Assembly: GCF_002813635.1 (NCBI RefSeq)
Contig: NZ_CP016382.1
Location: 1,116,001 to 1,180,000 of the forward strand
Origin: Spiribacter roseus
GTDB taxonomy: Bacteria > Pseudomonadota > Gammaproteobacteria > Nitrococcales > Nitrococcaceae
Length of the DNA stretch: 64,000 nucleotides
Direction of reading: 5' to 3'
The translations under genes and the position numbers were made by a program. A model generated the notes under the pieces. The model was given only the letters and a program-made list of their open reading frames with translations. It did not search any database and had not been told where the DNA came from. Of this stretch, positions 20,293-29,102 are shown in pieces (the stretch's first letter is position 1; every line of letters begins with the position of its first letter).

Positions 20293-21651
20293 ATGGACGA
20301 GACCGTCAAGATCACATTGCCCGAGACCGGGATCCCCCGGCATTGGTACAACATCAACGCCGACCTGCCGGCCCCGATGGCCCCTGTGCTGAGGCCCGAC
20401 AACTATGCCCCGGTAGGGCCGGATGATCTGGCGCCGATCTTCCCGCAGGCGGTCATCGAACAGGAGATGAGCACCGAGCGCGAGATCGAGATCCCGACGC
20501 CGGTCCGCGATGTCTACCGCCAGTGGCGGCCCTCGCCGCTGTACCGGGCACGTCGGCTGGAAAAGGCGCTGGGCACCCCGGCCCGCATTTACTACAAGTA
20601 TGAGGGCGTCAGCCCCGCCGGCAGCCACAAGCCCAATACCGCCATCGCCCAGGCGTTCTATAACAAGGCCGAGGGCGTCAGACGCATCACCACCGAAACC
20701 GGCGCGGGTCAGTGGGGGTCGTCACTGGCGCTCGCCGGGGCGATGTTCGACCTGGACATTGAAGTGTTCATGGTCAAGGTGAGCTTCAACCAAAAGCCCT
20801 ACCGCCGGGCCTTCATGGAGAGCTTCGGCGCGCACTGCATCGCCAGCCCCAGCGACACCACGGCAGCCGGCCGCGCCGTCCTGGCTGAACGGCCCGACGC
20901 CACCGGCAGCCTTGGCATCGCCATCAGTGAGGCCGTCGAACTGGCCGCCCAGCGCGATGACACAAAGTACGCCCTGGGCAGCGTGCTCAATCACGTCCTG
21001 CTGCACCAGACCGTGTCGGGCCTGGAAACCCAGCGGCAGCTCGAGCAGGTGGATGATTACCCGGACAAGGTCATTGGTTGCACCGGGGGTGGATCGAATT
21101 TTGCGGGCATCGCCTTTCCGTTTCTCGGCGAGCGGCTGCGAGGCGGGCCGGCGACCGAGTTCATCGCAGTGGAACCGGCCGCCTGCCCCACCCTGACCAA
21201 AGGTCGGTTTGCCTATGACTGGGGCGATACCGGCCACCTGACGCCGTTGACCAAGATGCACACCCTCGGCTCGGCCTTCATGCCCCCGGGCTTTCATGCC
21301 GGTGGGCTCCGGTACCATGGCATGGCGCCGCAGATCAGCCACCTCACCGACCTCGGCTACATCCAGCCGCGCGCCTATGGCCAGCTCGATTGCTTTGCCG
21401 CTGGTCTGACCTTTGCCCGGGCGGAGGGGATCATCCCGGCACCCGAGGCCAACCACGCGGTCAAGGCGACCATCGACGAGGCGATCGCCTGCCGTGAGTC
21501 CGGCGAGTCGAAGGCGCTACTATTCAACCTCTGCGGGCATGGCCACTTCGATATGCAGGCCTACACCGACTATCTCGCCGGCAGGCTCGAGGACGAACCC
21601 GAGCAGATGGCCGAGCAGTCGATGGCGCTATCGGGGCTGCCCGGCGTGTAG
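20293..21651 (+). CDS. trpB2: Tryptophan synthase beta chain, TrpB2 type
   Basis: A 452-aa PLP enzyme of the TrpB2 subfamily: PLP lysine in SHKPNTA (Lys113) and the phosphate-binding [10 protein letters not shown] near 240. The long N-terminal extension and sequence ([15 protein letters not shown]) are typical of TrpB2 rather than the trpBA-encoded beta chain. TrpB2 condenses indole with serine, often without TrpA. It is isolated from other trp genes, which suggests indole salvage. The ATG at 20293 is the start of family similarity. Confidence 0.88.
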   Translation: MDETVKITLPETGIPRHWYNINADLPAPMAPVLRPDNYAPVGPDDLAPIFPQAVIEQEMSTEREIEIPTPVRDVYRQWRPSPLYRARRLEKALGTPARIYYKYEGVSPAGSHKPNTAIAQAFYNKAEGVRRITTETGAGQWGSSLALAGAMFDLDIEVFMVKVSFNQKPYRRAFMESFGAHCIASPSDTTAAGRAVLAERPDATGSLGIAISEAVELAAQRDDTKYALGSVLNHVLLHQTVSGLETQRQLEQVDDYPDKVIGCTGGGSNFAGIAFPFLGERLRGGPATEFIAVEPAACPTLTKGRFAYDWGDTGHLTPLTKMHTLGSAFMPPGFHAGGLRYHGMAPQISHLTDLGYIQPRAYGQLDCFAAGLTFARAEGIIPAPEANHAVKATIDEAIACRESGESKALLFNLCGHGHFDMQAYTDYLAGRLEDEPEQMAEQSMALSGLPGV

Positions 21652-21966
21652 CCCGGCACGGCCGGTGCCGTTCCAGTCATTGGCCGCACCCAGGGCGATG
21701 GTCACCCACACGGGCAGATCATCCGCCAGGCGGTAGTGGATGTCCGGATGCTGGTGACGGGCCGCCAGCAATCCCCGAGCCGCCAGATCACCCAGCATCT
21801 GGCGGGTATCGGCAGGCGGCTGAGGCATGACCCGGGCCAGTTCGTCGGCCTTGAGCTCACCGGCATGATGCAGACAGGTCAGCATACGCAGGCGATCCCC
21901 GTCGCTGATGATGCGATGGAAGTCCACGCCGCGCAGTGTCTCGGTTCGGGAATGGGCTTTAGTCAC
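21628..21966 (-). CDS. Small winged-helix protein, ArsR-like
   Basis: A 112-aa protein with an ArsR-like wHTH pattern ([17 protein letters not shown], then ADELARVM and [14 protein letters not shown]). It starts with GTG at 21966 preceded by AGGAG. The coding frame stays open for another 100 codons upstream, but that stretch runs across tRNA-Glu and is not coding. No metal-binding cysteines are visible. It overlaps the convergent trpB2 by 24 bases. Function unknown. Confidence 0.6.
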   Translation of the reverse strand: MTKAHSRTETLRGVDFHRIISDGDRLRMLTCLHHAGELKADELARVMPQPPADTRQMLGDLAARGLLAARHQHPDIHYRLADDLPVWVTIALGAANDWNGTGRAGLHAGQPR

Positions 21967-22041
21967 GGGCCGTCTCCTGATGTTTTCCGGATTATGCCGC
22001 CGGATACATGACAGGAGTGTGACGTGGAGCAGGCGAAGAAA

Positions 22042-22118
22042 TGGCGTCCCCAACGGGATTCGAACCCGTGTCGCCACCTTGAAAGGGTGGTGTCCTAGGC
22101 CGTCTAGACGATGGGGAC
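22042..22118 (-). tRNA. tRNA-Glu (TTC)
   Basis: Minus-strand cloverleaf starting GTCCCCATCG. The anticodon loop CTTTCAA gives anticodon TTC, the T-loop reads GGTTCGAATCC, and the 3' CCA is encoded. Very close to E. coli tRNA-Glu. Confidence 0.96.
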
Positions 22119-22239
22119 ACGTCCTGAAGACGACGCGAATAATAGCAGAAACCGGGTCTGCGTCAAGGCAGAACAGGACACAATCCCCGTAATCGGGAAT
22201 GAGTGGCACGCTGGGGGAGGTGTTGCTGCTGGAAAGGAT

Positions 22240-22315
22240 TGGTGGAGCCAGGCGGGATCGAACCGCCGACCTCCTGCATGCCATGCAGGCGCTCTCCCGG
22301 CTGAGCTATGGCCCC
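22240..22315 (-). tRNA. tRNA-Ala (GGC)
   Basis: Minus-strand cloverleaf starting GGGGCCATAGCTCAGC. The anticodon stem-loop CCTGC-ATGGCAT-GCAGG gives anticodon GGC, the T-loop is GGTTCGATCCC, and the 3' CCA is encoded. It lies between gltX and tRNA-Glu on the same strand. Confidence 0.96.
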
Positions 22316-22356
22316 TGAATCAATGAGCGAGAGTTTAGGAACACACGGGCTAGGTG

Positions 22357-23781
22357 TCAATGCCGATCCGGCTCCGGCTGGTCCACCCACTCGCGGGCAC
22401 GGACAAGACGCCGCAGGACGGCCTCGCGCCCCAACAGTTCCAGCGTGATATCGATGGGCGGCGATACCGGGCCGCCGGACACCGCCACCCGCAGGGGCTG
22501 GGCCACCTTGCCCATCTTCAGCCCCTGCTCCTCGGCAACGCCGGTTATCGCCTGATGGATGGCGTCGGCCTTCCAGTGCTCCACCTCCGCCAACGCGTTG
22601 GTCAATGCGTCAAGCACATCACCGGCGCCGAGCAGGTGCTTGCGCGCCGCCTTTTCGTCGTAAGCCTGCGGTTCGGTATAGAAAAACCGGCTGTTCTCGG
22701 CCATCTCGACCAGCGTTTTGCTGCGCTCGGCCTGGGCTGATACCACCGCTTCGATGTTCGGCGCGTCAGCGGCACCGGGATCAATCCCCAGCGCACCCAG
22801 ATGCCATGCAAAGTGGCGTGCGACATGCGCCGGCGGCAGCGTCTTGAGGTAATGCTGGTTGAGCCAGTCCAGTTTCGAGGGGTTGAGGCTCGAGGCGGAT
22901 TGATTGATCTCGCCGATGTCGAAATACTCAATTAGCTCATCAAGCGTGAATACCTCCTGATCGCCATGGGCCCAGCCCAGGCGAACCAGATAGTTGATCA
23001 CCGCCTCGGGCAGATATCCGGCATCACGATACTCCATGACACTGGCCGCCCCGGTGCGCTTGGAGAGCTTTTTGCCCTGCGCATCCAGGATCATTGGCAC
23101 ATGCGCATAGACCGGCGGCTCGACCCCCAGCGCCTTGAGGATATTCGCCTGACGCGCGCTGTTGTTGAGGTGATCATCGCCACGGATGACATGGCTGATG
23201 CCCATGTCCATGTCATCCACCACCACGACGAAATTGTAGGTGGGTGAGCCATCCGCGCGGGCGATGATCAGATCATCGAGCTCGGCATTGTCGAACGCCA
23301 CCCGGCCCTTGACCTGATCGTCGACCACGGTGTGCCCTTCATGGGGCTGACGAAAGCGGATGACCGGATCGCCCTCGGCATCCGCAGGCCGCTCGGTCAG
23401 ATGCCGGCATCGGCCGTCGTAGCGGGGCTTGACCTTGCGCGCCTGCTGGTCGGCACGCAGCTGGTCGAGGCGCTCCCGCGAGCAGTAGCAGCGATAGGCG
23501 GTGCCCTCCTCGAGCATGCGATCGATCACTTCGCCATAGCGCGCGAAACGCTCGGTCTGGTAGAGCGGCCCCTCGTCATAATCGATGCCCAGCCAGCTCA
23601 TGCCCTCGAGGATGGCGTTAATGGCCTCGGGCGTTGAACGCTCACGGTCGGTATCCTCGACCCGCAGCACAAAACGGCCGCCATGCCGACGGGCGTAGAG
23701 CCAGCAGAAAAGCGCCGTGCGGGCACCGCCGATGTGGAGATAACCGGTGGGACTGGGGGCAAAACGAGTGGTGACGGACAT
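22357..23781 (-). CDS. gltX: Glutamyl-tRNA synthetase
   Basis: A 474-aa class I synthetase. It has the HIGH-type motif (YLHIGGARTA), the KMSKS-type KLSKRTGA, and the zinc-region-like CYCSRERLDQLRADQQ stretch of bacterial GluRS. The start at 23781 (MSVTTRFAPSPTGYLH) fits the family N-terminus, with AAGG upstream. Downstream on the same strand lie tRNA-Ala and tRNA-Glu, so the enzyme and one of its substrates may share a transcript. Confidence 0.96.
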   Translation of the reverse strand: MSVTTRFAPSPTGYLHIGGARTALFCWLYARRHGGRFVLRVEDTDRERSTPEAINAILEGMSWLGIDYDEGPLYQTERFARYGEVIDRMLEEGTAYRCYCSRERLDQLRADQQARKVKPRYDGRCRHLTERPADAEGDPVIRFRQPHEGHTVVDDQVKGRVAFDNAELDDLIIARADGSPTYNFVVVVDDMDMGISHVIRGDDHLNNSARQANILKALGVEPPVYAHVPMILDAQGKKLSKRTGAASVMEYRDAGYLPEAVINYLVRLGWAHGDQEVFTLDELIEYFDIGEINQSASSLNPSKLDWLNQHYLKTLPPAHVARHFAWHLGALGIDPGAADAPNIEAVVSAQAERSKTLVEMAENSRFFYTEPQAYDEKAARKHLLGAGDVLDALTNALAEVEHWKADAIHQAITGVAEEQGLKMGKVAQPLRVAVSGGPVSPPIDITLELLGREAVLRRLVRAREWVDQPEPDRH

Positions 23782-23856
23782 ATCGGCCTTCGCTGTCTGG
23801 AAAGACACCAGTCTAGCGAGTGACCGGGGTCACGGGCCAGTGGGCGTCATCAGCGA

Positions 23857-23885
23857 TTGACAGCCCCCCGGCTGATTCCTAAACT
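23857..23885 (+). promoter_or_regulatory. Sigma-70 promoter of tRNA-Val
   Basis: A perfect -35 TTGACA, a 17-base spacer, and -10 TAAACT, ending 11 bases before the first base of tRNA-Val. This is the expected geometry for a stable-RNA promoter. Confidence 0.8.
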
Positions 23886-23896
23886 ATGAGACTGTT

Positions 23897-23971
23897 GGGC
23901 GGTTAGCTCAGCGGGAGAGCACTGCCTTCACACGGCAGGGGTCGCTGGTTCGATCCCAGCACCGCCCACCA
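23897..23971 (+). tRNA. tRNA-Val (CAC)
   Basis: Cloverleaf beginning GGGCGGTTAGCTCAGCGG. The anticodon stem CTGCC/GGCAG encloses the loop TTCACAC, so the anticodon is CAC. The T-loop is GGTTCGATCCC and CCA is encoded. The low-GC quinoprotein island begins right after its 3' end. Confidence 0.96.
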
Positions 23972-24058
23972 ACTTACGCTGACCTGTATGTTTTTGATCC
24001 CTTATCTTGGCGCGCGGCAGCCGCGCAACCACGAACGCGCCAGCAATCAAGCCACACG

Positions 24059-24319
24059 TCAGGCCGAAGCGGCAAACCGCAATAACGAAGGATTAAAATC
24101 GCAGACGACATCACGTTGATGCTGAGCGAAGGCTGCGATGACCACGCCGAGACGGACGCGCTCCGGCCAATATCCGCTGAAGGTGCAACCTGCGTTGAGG
24201 CAACGGCGGGCGTCTGCGGCCGACGCGTTTACCAGCCGCTGAAGGTTTGTCTCCGCCAGAATGGCGAGCACAGCGCGAGCATCGACCGGAGCGGTTGAGA
24301 CACGGAAGAACACAACCAT
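24059..24319 (-). CDS. Hypothetical 86-aa protein coupled to the M16 peptidase gene
   Basis: An 86-residue frame whose ATG overlaps the stop of the upstream peptidase gene in the arrangement TAATG, the geometry of translational coupling. The sequence (two Cys, mixed helical pattern, no signal peptide) matches nothing I recognise. It may be a real third member of the peptidase operon or a decayed tail. The 87 bases between its stop and tRNA-Val hold only a GCGCGGC/GCCGCGC inverted repeat around 24012-24026. Confidence 0.3.
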   Translation of the reverse strand: MVVFFRVSTAPVDARAVLAILAETNLQRLVNASAADARRCLNAGCTFSGYWPERVRLGVVIAAFAQHQRDVVCDFNPSLLRFAASA

Positions 24320-25590
24320 TACCCAACGAGGCTGATCACCGGCTGTGGCCCCACCAACACAGTCGCCATCAAATCGGGATCGAGGTGGCGCCGCAACGCC
24401 GCTCTGACGTCTTCACCACCTAAGGTCCGGACTTGTTGACTGAAACGATGAACGTAGTCCTCGGGCAAGTTGTAGAAACCGATTATCGCGACTTGTTCGA
24501 GCAAGTCCTGATTGCTGGCCAACTGCAACGGTAGGCTCCCCAGCAGATTCTCTCGTGCCAATTCGAGTGCATCCGTATCCGGCCCTTGTTCAAGTAGCTC
24601 GCAAAGGCTCGCCCGCACGACTGAGAGTGCTTCACTAAGCGCCTCATTGCGGACATGTGTTTTCATCTGAAATCGACCACCGGCGGCGCCAGCCGTGAGC
24701 TTGCAAGCACTGCTGTAGGAGAGGCCCCGCTCACGGCGCATCCGGCGCGCAAGTATCGAGGTCAGACCACCGCCGCCGAGAATATGGCAACCGAGATGCA
24801 GCGCCGGGTGATCCGCGTGGCCGTAGGACAGTGAAACCCCGCCAATCGAGACATGGGTTTGCTCGGCCTCAAAGGGAAGCCGCAACACGGGCCGTGCGCT
24901 CAATGGTCTGACAGGGGGCAAGGCCGGTGCACGTTCCCCGACGGGTAATCGAACCACGATCTGTTCGGCAATGCGTTCGGCCTGCTCTCTGGACAGATCG
25001 CCCACAAGCGTCACCGTTGCATTGGTTGCCGCGAAGTAACGCCCATGAAACGACCGTAAGCGCTGCGGATCGATCGCTTTCAGGCTATCGAATTCGCCGC
25101 CCGGGGACGTTGCGTAAGGGTGATCGGCGAAGATCGCGGCCGTAAAGCCTTTTTCGCTTTTCTCCATCGGCGCGGCTGCCTCTTGGCTAAGCCCAGCGAT
25201 CATTCGCTGACGAATGCGATCGACGGAGTCAGACGGGAAGTGAGCACAACCAACACAGTCTCCAACTGTGCGCATGACCGGCTCCAGATGCACCCTGTTA
25301 CTCAAGCATCGTACATTGATATCGGCGGTATCACGGCCGCAGCGGATTTGGGCGCGGGCGCCATGCTGCTCCAGCGCTTGCGAGATCTCACTGGCTGTCC
25401 GGTCAGCGGTTCCCTCAAGCAGAAGATTGCTAGTCATGCGCGCGAGACCTGGCATTGTGCTGTCCCGAGCACTGCCGGCGTTGAAGGCGATACGTAAATC
25501 CACGATCGGCAGACCGTGGCGAGCGACGAAAAAAACACGGGCACCATTGTCGGTACACCAATGCTGTATCGATAGTTCCATTACTCGCAC
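24319..25590 (-). CDS. M16-family peptidase-like subunit without the zinc motif (PqqG-like)
   Basis: A 423-aa mitochondrial-processing-peptidase-like protein with the two-lobed M16 fold and a C-lobe glycine-rich stretch (HILGGGGLTSILARRMRRERGLSY). The HxxEH zinc motif is absent: the position reads GLARMTSNLLLEG, so this subunit should be catalytically dead. Together with the active neighbour it resembles the PqqF/PqqG heterodimer of Methylorubrum, which cleaves the cross-linked PqqA peptide. It overlaps the end of the active subunit's gene by 10 bases. Confidence 0.8.
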   Translation of the reverse strand: MRVMELSIQHWCTDNGARVFFVARHGLPIVDLRIAFNAGSARDSTMPGLARMTSNLLLEGTADRTASEISQALEQHGARAQIRCGRDTADINVRCLSNRVHLEPVMRTVGDCVGCAHFPSDSVDRIRQRMIAGLSQEAAAPMEKSEKGFTAAIFADHPYATSPGGEFDSLKAIDPQRLRSFHGRYFAATNATVTLVGDLSREQAERIAEQIVVRLPVGERAPALPPVRPLSARPVLRLPFEAEQTHVSIGGVSLSYGHADHPALHLGCHILGGGGLTSILARRMRRERGLSYSSACKLTAGAAGGRFQMKTHVRNEALSEALSVVRASLCELLEQGPDTDALELARENLLGSLPLQLASNQDLLEQVAIIGFYNLPEDYVHRFSQQVRTLGGEDVRAALRRHLDPDLMATVLVGPQPVISLVG

Positions 25591-26882
25591 TTAGCCTCAG
25601 ATTCGAACGGGCTGAGAATGCCGACAACGGAATTCTCGGCCTTGAGGTAACGCCCTGCTACAGCCTGTAGCTGCGCCTGAGAAATGGATTGCACCTTATG
25701 CTCGAGCTTCGAAAATGTCTCCCAACCGGCGCCAATCGCTTCAAGTTGGCCAATCTGCATGGCCTGATTGAAAATATCATCCGCATTGAGAAAGTGATCG
25801 GCAATAAGCTGACTTCTGGCGCGCCGCAATTCGCTTTCAGAAATGGGTTCACCGGAGAGTCGTGCAATTTGTGACTTTAGGGACTGCTCAAGCGTCTCGG
25901 TTTGATTGTTCGGGCAGACAGCGTGACACGTGAACTCCGCATCCAATCGTGTCATTCCGTTGTAGGCTGAACTGACAATCGTTGCCTGACCGCTGCCACG
26001 GACAAGCGCATCGGTCAGCCGCCCACCCTCGCCGCCATCCAAGATGACAGCAAGCATCATTAGTGCGTAAGCATCCTCTTCGGTTTCAGCCGTAGCGAAA
26101 GACGGCACCCGATAGCCAATCCGCAGATGCGTGAGTTGACTCTGGGCGTCTCGATAAACAAGGCGTCGCTCTCCGGGTGGCGTCAGGGCGCGCGGATCGC
26201 AGGGTTGAACCGCTTGCGGCCCTTGCAGGATCCCGAAGTGCGCCTCTGCCAATTCAAAAACCTCACTCGGATCCACCGCGCCGGTCACCACAAGATTGGC
26301 ATTGGCAGGAGTGTACCATTGCCAATACCAATGCTTGAGGTCATGCTCATCGATGGCATTGATATCGTCAGCCCAGCCGATGACGGGGTGCGCATAAGCG
26401 GTGCCTGCCTCCGCCACTGCTCCGTAGCGCTCCAGAAACCGACCCTCGGGCCTATCATCCGTCCGAAGCCGGCGCTCTTCCAAAACCACCTGGCGCTCGG
26501 TCTGCAAGGCTTTATCGCGAATATCAAGGTTGGCCATCCGATCGGCCTCAAGCTCAAAAGCAACCGGCAGACGGTCGGCGGCAAGTATCTCAAAATAAGC
26601 GGTGAAATCCCGCCCGGTGAACGCGTTTTCGCGGCTGCCCTGTCGGGATACGATTTCCGAGAACACACCTTCCGGGTAGCGCGGTGTGCCTTTGAACATC
26701 ATATGTTCAAGCAGGTGGGAGATCCCCGTAACACCTCGCTGCTCGTAGCTTGAACCGACCCGATACCAGATTTGTGACACCGCGATCGGAGCCCGGCTGT
26801 CGGGCTTGACGAACACGCGCAGTCCATTGTCCAGCACCGTACTTTCAATAGTCTCGATCGACGGCGCAATGGTCGTTGACAT
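25581..26882 (-). CDS. pqqF: M16 zinc peptidase, probable PqqA-processing subunit (PqqF-like)
   Basis: A 433-aa M16 metallopeptidase with an intact HLLEH zinc motif near residue 50, in the context GISHLLEHMMFKGT, and the downstream Glu ligand region (ALQTERQVVLEERR). No signal peptide, so cytosolic. It starts at 26882 with GGGAGGAG upstream and is followed by the inactive M16 partner, then stands divergent from pqqA. The context makes maturation of PqqA the most likely task. The single-chain enterobacterial PqqF is about twice as long, so this is the split type. Confidence 0.8.
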   Translation of the reverse strand: MSTTIAPSIETIESTVLDNGLRVFVKPDSRAPIAVSQIWYRVGSSYEQRGVTGISHLLEHMMFKGTPRYPEGVFSEIVSRQGSRENAFTGRDFTAYFEILAADRLPVAFELEADRMANLDIRDKALQTERQVVLEERRLRTDDRPEGRFLERYGAVAEAGTAYAHPVIGWADDINAIDEHDLKHWYWQWYTPANANLVVTGAVDPSEVFELAEAHFGILQGPQAVQPCDPRALTPPGERRLVYRDAQSQLTHLRIGYRVPSFATAETEEDAYALMMLAVILDGGEGGRLTDALVRGSGQATIVSSAYNGMTRLDAEFTCHAVCPNNQTETLEQSLKSQIARLSGEPISESELRRARSQLIADHFLNADDIFNQAMQIGQLEAIGAGWETFSKLEHKVQSISQAQLQAVAGRYLKAENSVVGILSPFESEAKCE

Positions 26883-27071
26883 GGCTCCTCCCGCGGTCGG
26901 GTGAAAATCAATATATCGACAGTCTAGCAGCCACGGTTGCCGCGGCCAGTATATGGCTAACGCAGGTGTCGGTATCTGTCCGGCGGAACGGGGGATGGGC
27001 GGGCAATGGCTAGGGCCCAAGGGGATGGGCCGCGCCCAGGGACGCGGCCCAGGGAGCAACCCCGGTATTTT

Positions 27072-27092
27072 ATGTCATCTTTTAGATGACAT
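27072..27092. repeat. Perfect 21-base palindrome
   Basis: ATGTCATCT and AGATGACAT separated by TTT: nine perfectly paired bases on each side. It is a candidate operator, sited about 165 bases upstream of the pqqA sigma-54 promoter and about 190 bases from the divergent peptidase start. The ATGACAT half also occurs in the tandem repeats at 35048-35101. Confidence 0.5.
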
Positions 27093-27163
27093 CACCGTCA
27101 ATGGCGAGGCAACCGCTCGGCCACCCGTCGCTGATTGGAAAGGCTGGATTGCGCGGCCCGACT

Positions 27164-27176
27164 TTGTGTGTCACAA
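27164..27176 (+). promoter_or_regulatory. Candidate enhancer-binding site for pqqA
   Basis: TTGTGTGTCACAA, an imperfect palindrome about 80 bases upstream of the sigma-54 promoter of pqqA. Its core GTGTGTCACA recurs identically on the minus strand upstream of the Rieske/dehydrogenase sigma-54 promoter (41891-41900). Confidence 0.5.
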
Positions 27177-27256
27177 CCGTGACAGGGCTCCTTAGCCCTG
27201 AGGCATCGTAGTGTAATTTCGGAACAAATTCGAATGATGTAGCGTATGGTTTGGGT

Positions 27257-27272
27257 TGGTATGGCCCTTGCA
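27257..27272 (+). promoter_or_regulatory. Sigma-54 promoter of pqqA
   Basis: TGGTATG, four bases, then TTGCA: this matches the -24 (GG) and -12 (GC) consensus with exact spacing. Transcription should begin about 10 bases after the -12 element, giving a leader of about 65 bases before pqqA. Confidence 0.75.
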
Positions 27273-27346
27273 TATCCAGTGGTGGCCGACACGGTCGACC
27301 GCTGCCGGGTAAACTCGGTGAGATGTCATGAGAGGAGGAAAAGAAA

Positions 27347-27421
27347 ATGGAGTGGAATAAACCTGAGTATCAGGAAATGCGTCTGGGTTTTGAAGTCAAC
27401 CTTTACGTAACAGCTCGATAA
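27347..27421 (+). CDS. pqqA: PQQ precursor peptide PqqA
   Basis: A 24-residue peptide, MEWNKPEYQEMRLGFEVNLY followed by VTAR. It contains Glu16 and Tyr20 in the E-V-N-L-Y arrangement, the two residues that PqqE cross-links and that become the PQQ skeleton. AGGAGGA lies about 8 bases upstream of the ATG. It is the first gene of the pqqABCDE operon and is followed by a strong hairpin. Confidence 0.95.
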   Translation: MEWNKPEYQEMRLGFEVNLYVTAR

Positions 27422-27427
27422 GACCCT

Positions 27428-27454
27428 GCGGGGGCGGATTCCTGCCCCCGCTTT
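27428..27454 (+). terminator. Hairpin between pqqA and pqqB (partial terminator/attenuator)
   Basis: An 8-bp perfect stem GCGGGGGC/GCCCCCGC with an 8-base loop, followed by only three T residues, in the 39-base gap between pqqA and pqqB. A short T tract suggests partial termination or 3'-end protection, which would give more pqqA message than pqqBCDE, as expected since PqqA is consumed stoichiometrically. Confidence 0.6.
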
Positions 27455-27460
27455 ACAACC

Positions 27461-28375
27461 ATGCATATACGCGTTCTCGGTTCCGCCGCCGGCGGAGGAT
27501 TTCCGCAGTGGAACTGCGACTCGCCCCGTTGCCGAGCCGCGCGTCGCGGCCGACTCGTCAGTGAACGCCGGTCGCAGTCATCAATTGCAGTATCACAAGA
27601 CGGCCATCACTGGCTGCTGGTAAACGTATCACCCGATATCCGCCAACAGATCCTGGACAATACAATGCTGCACCCATCCGGCGCAGTGCGAAGCTCTGGG
27701 ATTGCGGCCATCGCATTGATGGACAGTCAGATTGACCATGTCACAGGGCTCTTAATGATGCGCGAAAGCTACGAGCCTCTGTCTATCTATTGCACCAAGC
27801 GGACCGAAGAGGATCTGCGGACCGGGTTTCCGATTTTCGAGATGCTGAGCCACTACTGCCGTGCGTCGGTCACACACCTGCCTCTAGACGGGCACTCGAT
27901 CGAGCCCGACGAAACACCCGGCGTTCGAATTCTCCCAATCCCGCTCACCAGCAAGGCGCCTCCTTACTCACGCCACCGGCAAGATCCACGCCCCGGGGAC
28001 AATGTAGGGTTCGTCATCGATAGTCCCGATACCGGAAAACGAGCCTTTTACGCTCCTGGGCTGGGTGAAATCGACGACCGTTTGAGCGCCTGGATGGCGA
28101 GCGCCGATATTATTATGGTGGACGGCACGACGTGGACGGATGACGAGATGTCCAAGGTCGTCGGCGGCAAAAAGACCTCGCGCCAAATGGGTCATCTGCC
28201 GCTGACCGGCGAGGGCGGCATGCTTGATGTGCTCGCCGACTACCCTCTCGCTCGCCGAATACTCGTCCACATCAACAACACTAACCCTGTGCTCGACCCC
28301 GAATCCGCTGAGCGGGCTCGGTTAGAGGCGATGGGTATCGAGGTATCTTACGATGGCATGGACATCCGCTTCTGA
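27461..28375 (+). CDS. pqqB: PQQ biosynthesis protein PqqB
   Basis: A 304-aa protein of the metallo-beta-lactamase-like superfamily. The N-terminus [13 protein letters not shown] and the stretch [11 protein letters not shown] are characteristic of PqqB. PqqB is thought to hydroxylate or oxidise the tyrosine part of the processed Glu-Tyr precursor before PqqC acts. It overlaps pqqC by 23 bases. Confidence 0.95.
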   Translation: MHIRVLGSAAGGGFPQWNCDSPRCRAARRGRLVSERRSQSSIAVSQDGHHWLLVNVSPDIRQQILDNTMLHPSGAVRSSGIAAIALMDSQIDHVTGLLMMRESYEPLSIYCTKRTEEDLRTGFPIFEMLSHYCRASVTHLPLDGHSIEPDETPGVRILPIPLTSKAPPYSRHRQDPRPGDNVGFVIDSPDTGKRAFYAPGLGEIDDRLSAWMASADIIMVDGTTWTDDEMSKVVGGKKTSRQMGHLPLTGEGGMLDVLADYPLARRILVHINNTNPVLDPESAERARLEAMGIEVSYDGMDIRF

Positions 28376-29102
28376 ACCGATAACCGCTGCGCTGTCGGCC
28401 GATGAGTTCGAGCGCCGGTTACGAGCAATGGAGCGGTATTACCATCTCCACCATCCTTTCCAACAGATGATGGCCCGTGGCGAGCTGACCCGCGAGCAAT
28501 TGCAGGGCTGGGTCATCAACCGCTTCTACTACCAGGTCAGCATTCCTCGCAAGGATGCTGCCTTGCTCGCTAACTGCCCCGATCCGGAGATACGCCGCGA
28601 GTGGGTGCAGAGAATCATCGATCATGACGGCCGCGATGACGATCCTGGCGGTATTGAGGCATGGCTGCGGTTGGGAGAGGCGGTAGGTGTGTCGCGTGAG
28701 CGACTGCTCTCTCTCGATGAGGTCCTTCCCGGCGTGCGTTTCGCGGTGGACGGATATATCACCTTTGCCCGTGAACGGCCCTGGGAGGAGGCGGTCTGTT
28801 CCTCTCTAACAGAGCTTTTTGCACCGGAAGCCCACCGCTCGCGCCTCTCCACCTGGCCGCAGCACTATCCTTGGGTGGATAGTGACGGGCTTGACTATTT
28901 TCGGAACCGCCTGGGTCAGGCTCGGCGAGATGTCGAGCATGGCTTGTCAATCACTCAGGCACATTTTCGCAGTGCCGAGGCTCAGCAACGGGCGCTGGAG
29001 ACGCTCGGCTTCAAACTGGATGTGCTCTGGTCAATGCTTGATGCCATGTATCTGGCGTTTGTTATTGGTATGCGGCCATATCAGGCGATCGAAGACCCAT
29101 GA
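28353..29102 (+). CDS. pqqC: Pyrroloquinoline-quinone synthase PqqC
   Basis: A 249-aa all-helical oxidase that closes the ring and carries out the final oxidation to PQQ without a metal. Recognised by [28 protein letters not shown] and RIIDHDG in the first 95 residues, all in the expected order. It overlaps pqqB upstream and pqqD downstream (ATGA). Confidence 0.95.
   Translation: MAWTSASEPITAALSADEFERRLRAMERYYHLHHPFQQMMARGELTREQLQGWVINRFYYQVSIPRKDAALLANCPDPEIRREWVQRIIDHDGRDDDPGGIEAWLRLGEAVGVSRERLLSLDEVLPGVRFAVDGYITFARERPWEEAVCSSLTELFAPEAHRSRLSTWPQHYPWVDSDGLDYFRNRLGQARRDVEHGLSITQAHFRSAEAQQRALETLGFKLDVLWSMLDAMYLAFVIGMRPYQAIEDP

Larger units (their letters stand above)
26883..27346. promoter_or_regulatory. 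Regulatory gap between the peptidase operon and pqqA
   Basis: 464 bases without a credible gene. It holds a run of G tracts (26990-27015), an 8-bp GGGCCGCG/CGCGGCCC hairpin with an 8-base loop (27027-27050), a perfect 9-bp inverted repeat (27072-27092), a candidate activator site (27164-27176) and a sigma-54 promoter (27257-27272) reading toward pqqA. No convincing promoter toward the peptidase operon was identified; the stretch next to its ATG is AT-rich (GATATATTG). Confidence 0.6.

Noticed and set aside
21967..22284. N-terminal extension of the small wHTH protein
   Set aside because: The open frame continues upstream but crosses tRNA-Glu and enters tRNA-Ala. A GTG with a good ribosome binding site exists at 21966.
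24012..24026. GCGCGGC/GCCGCGC inverted repeat as a terminator of tRNA-Val or the peptidase operon
   Set aside because: No T tract follows on either strand, so it is noted only as an inverted repeat.
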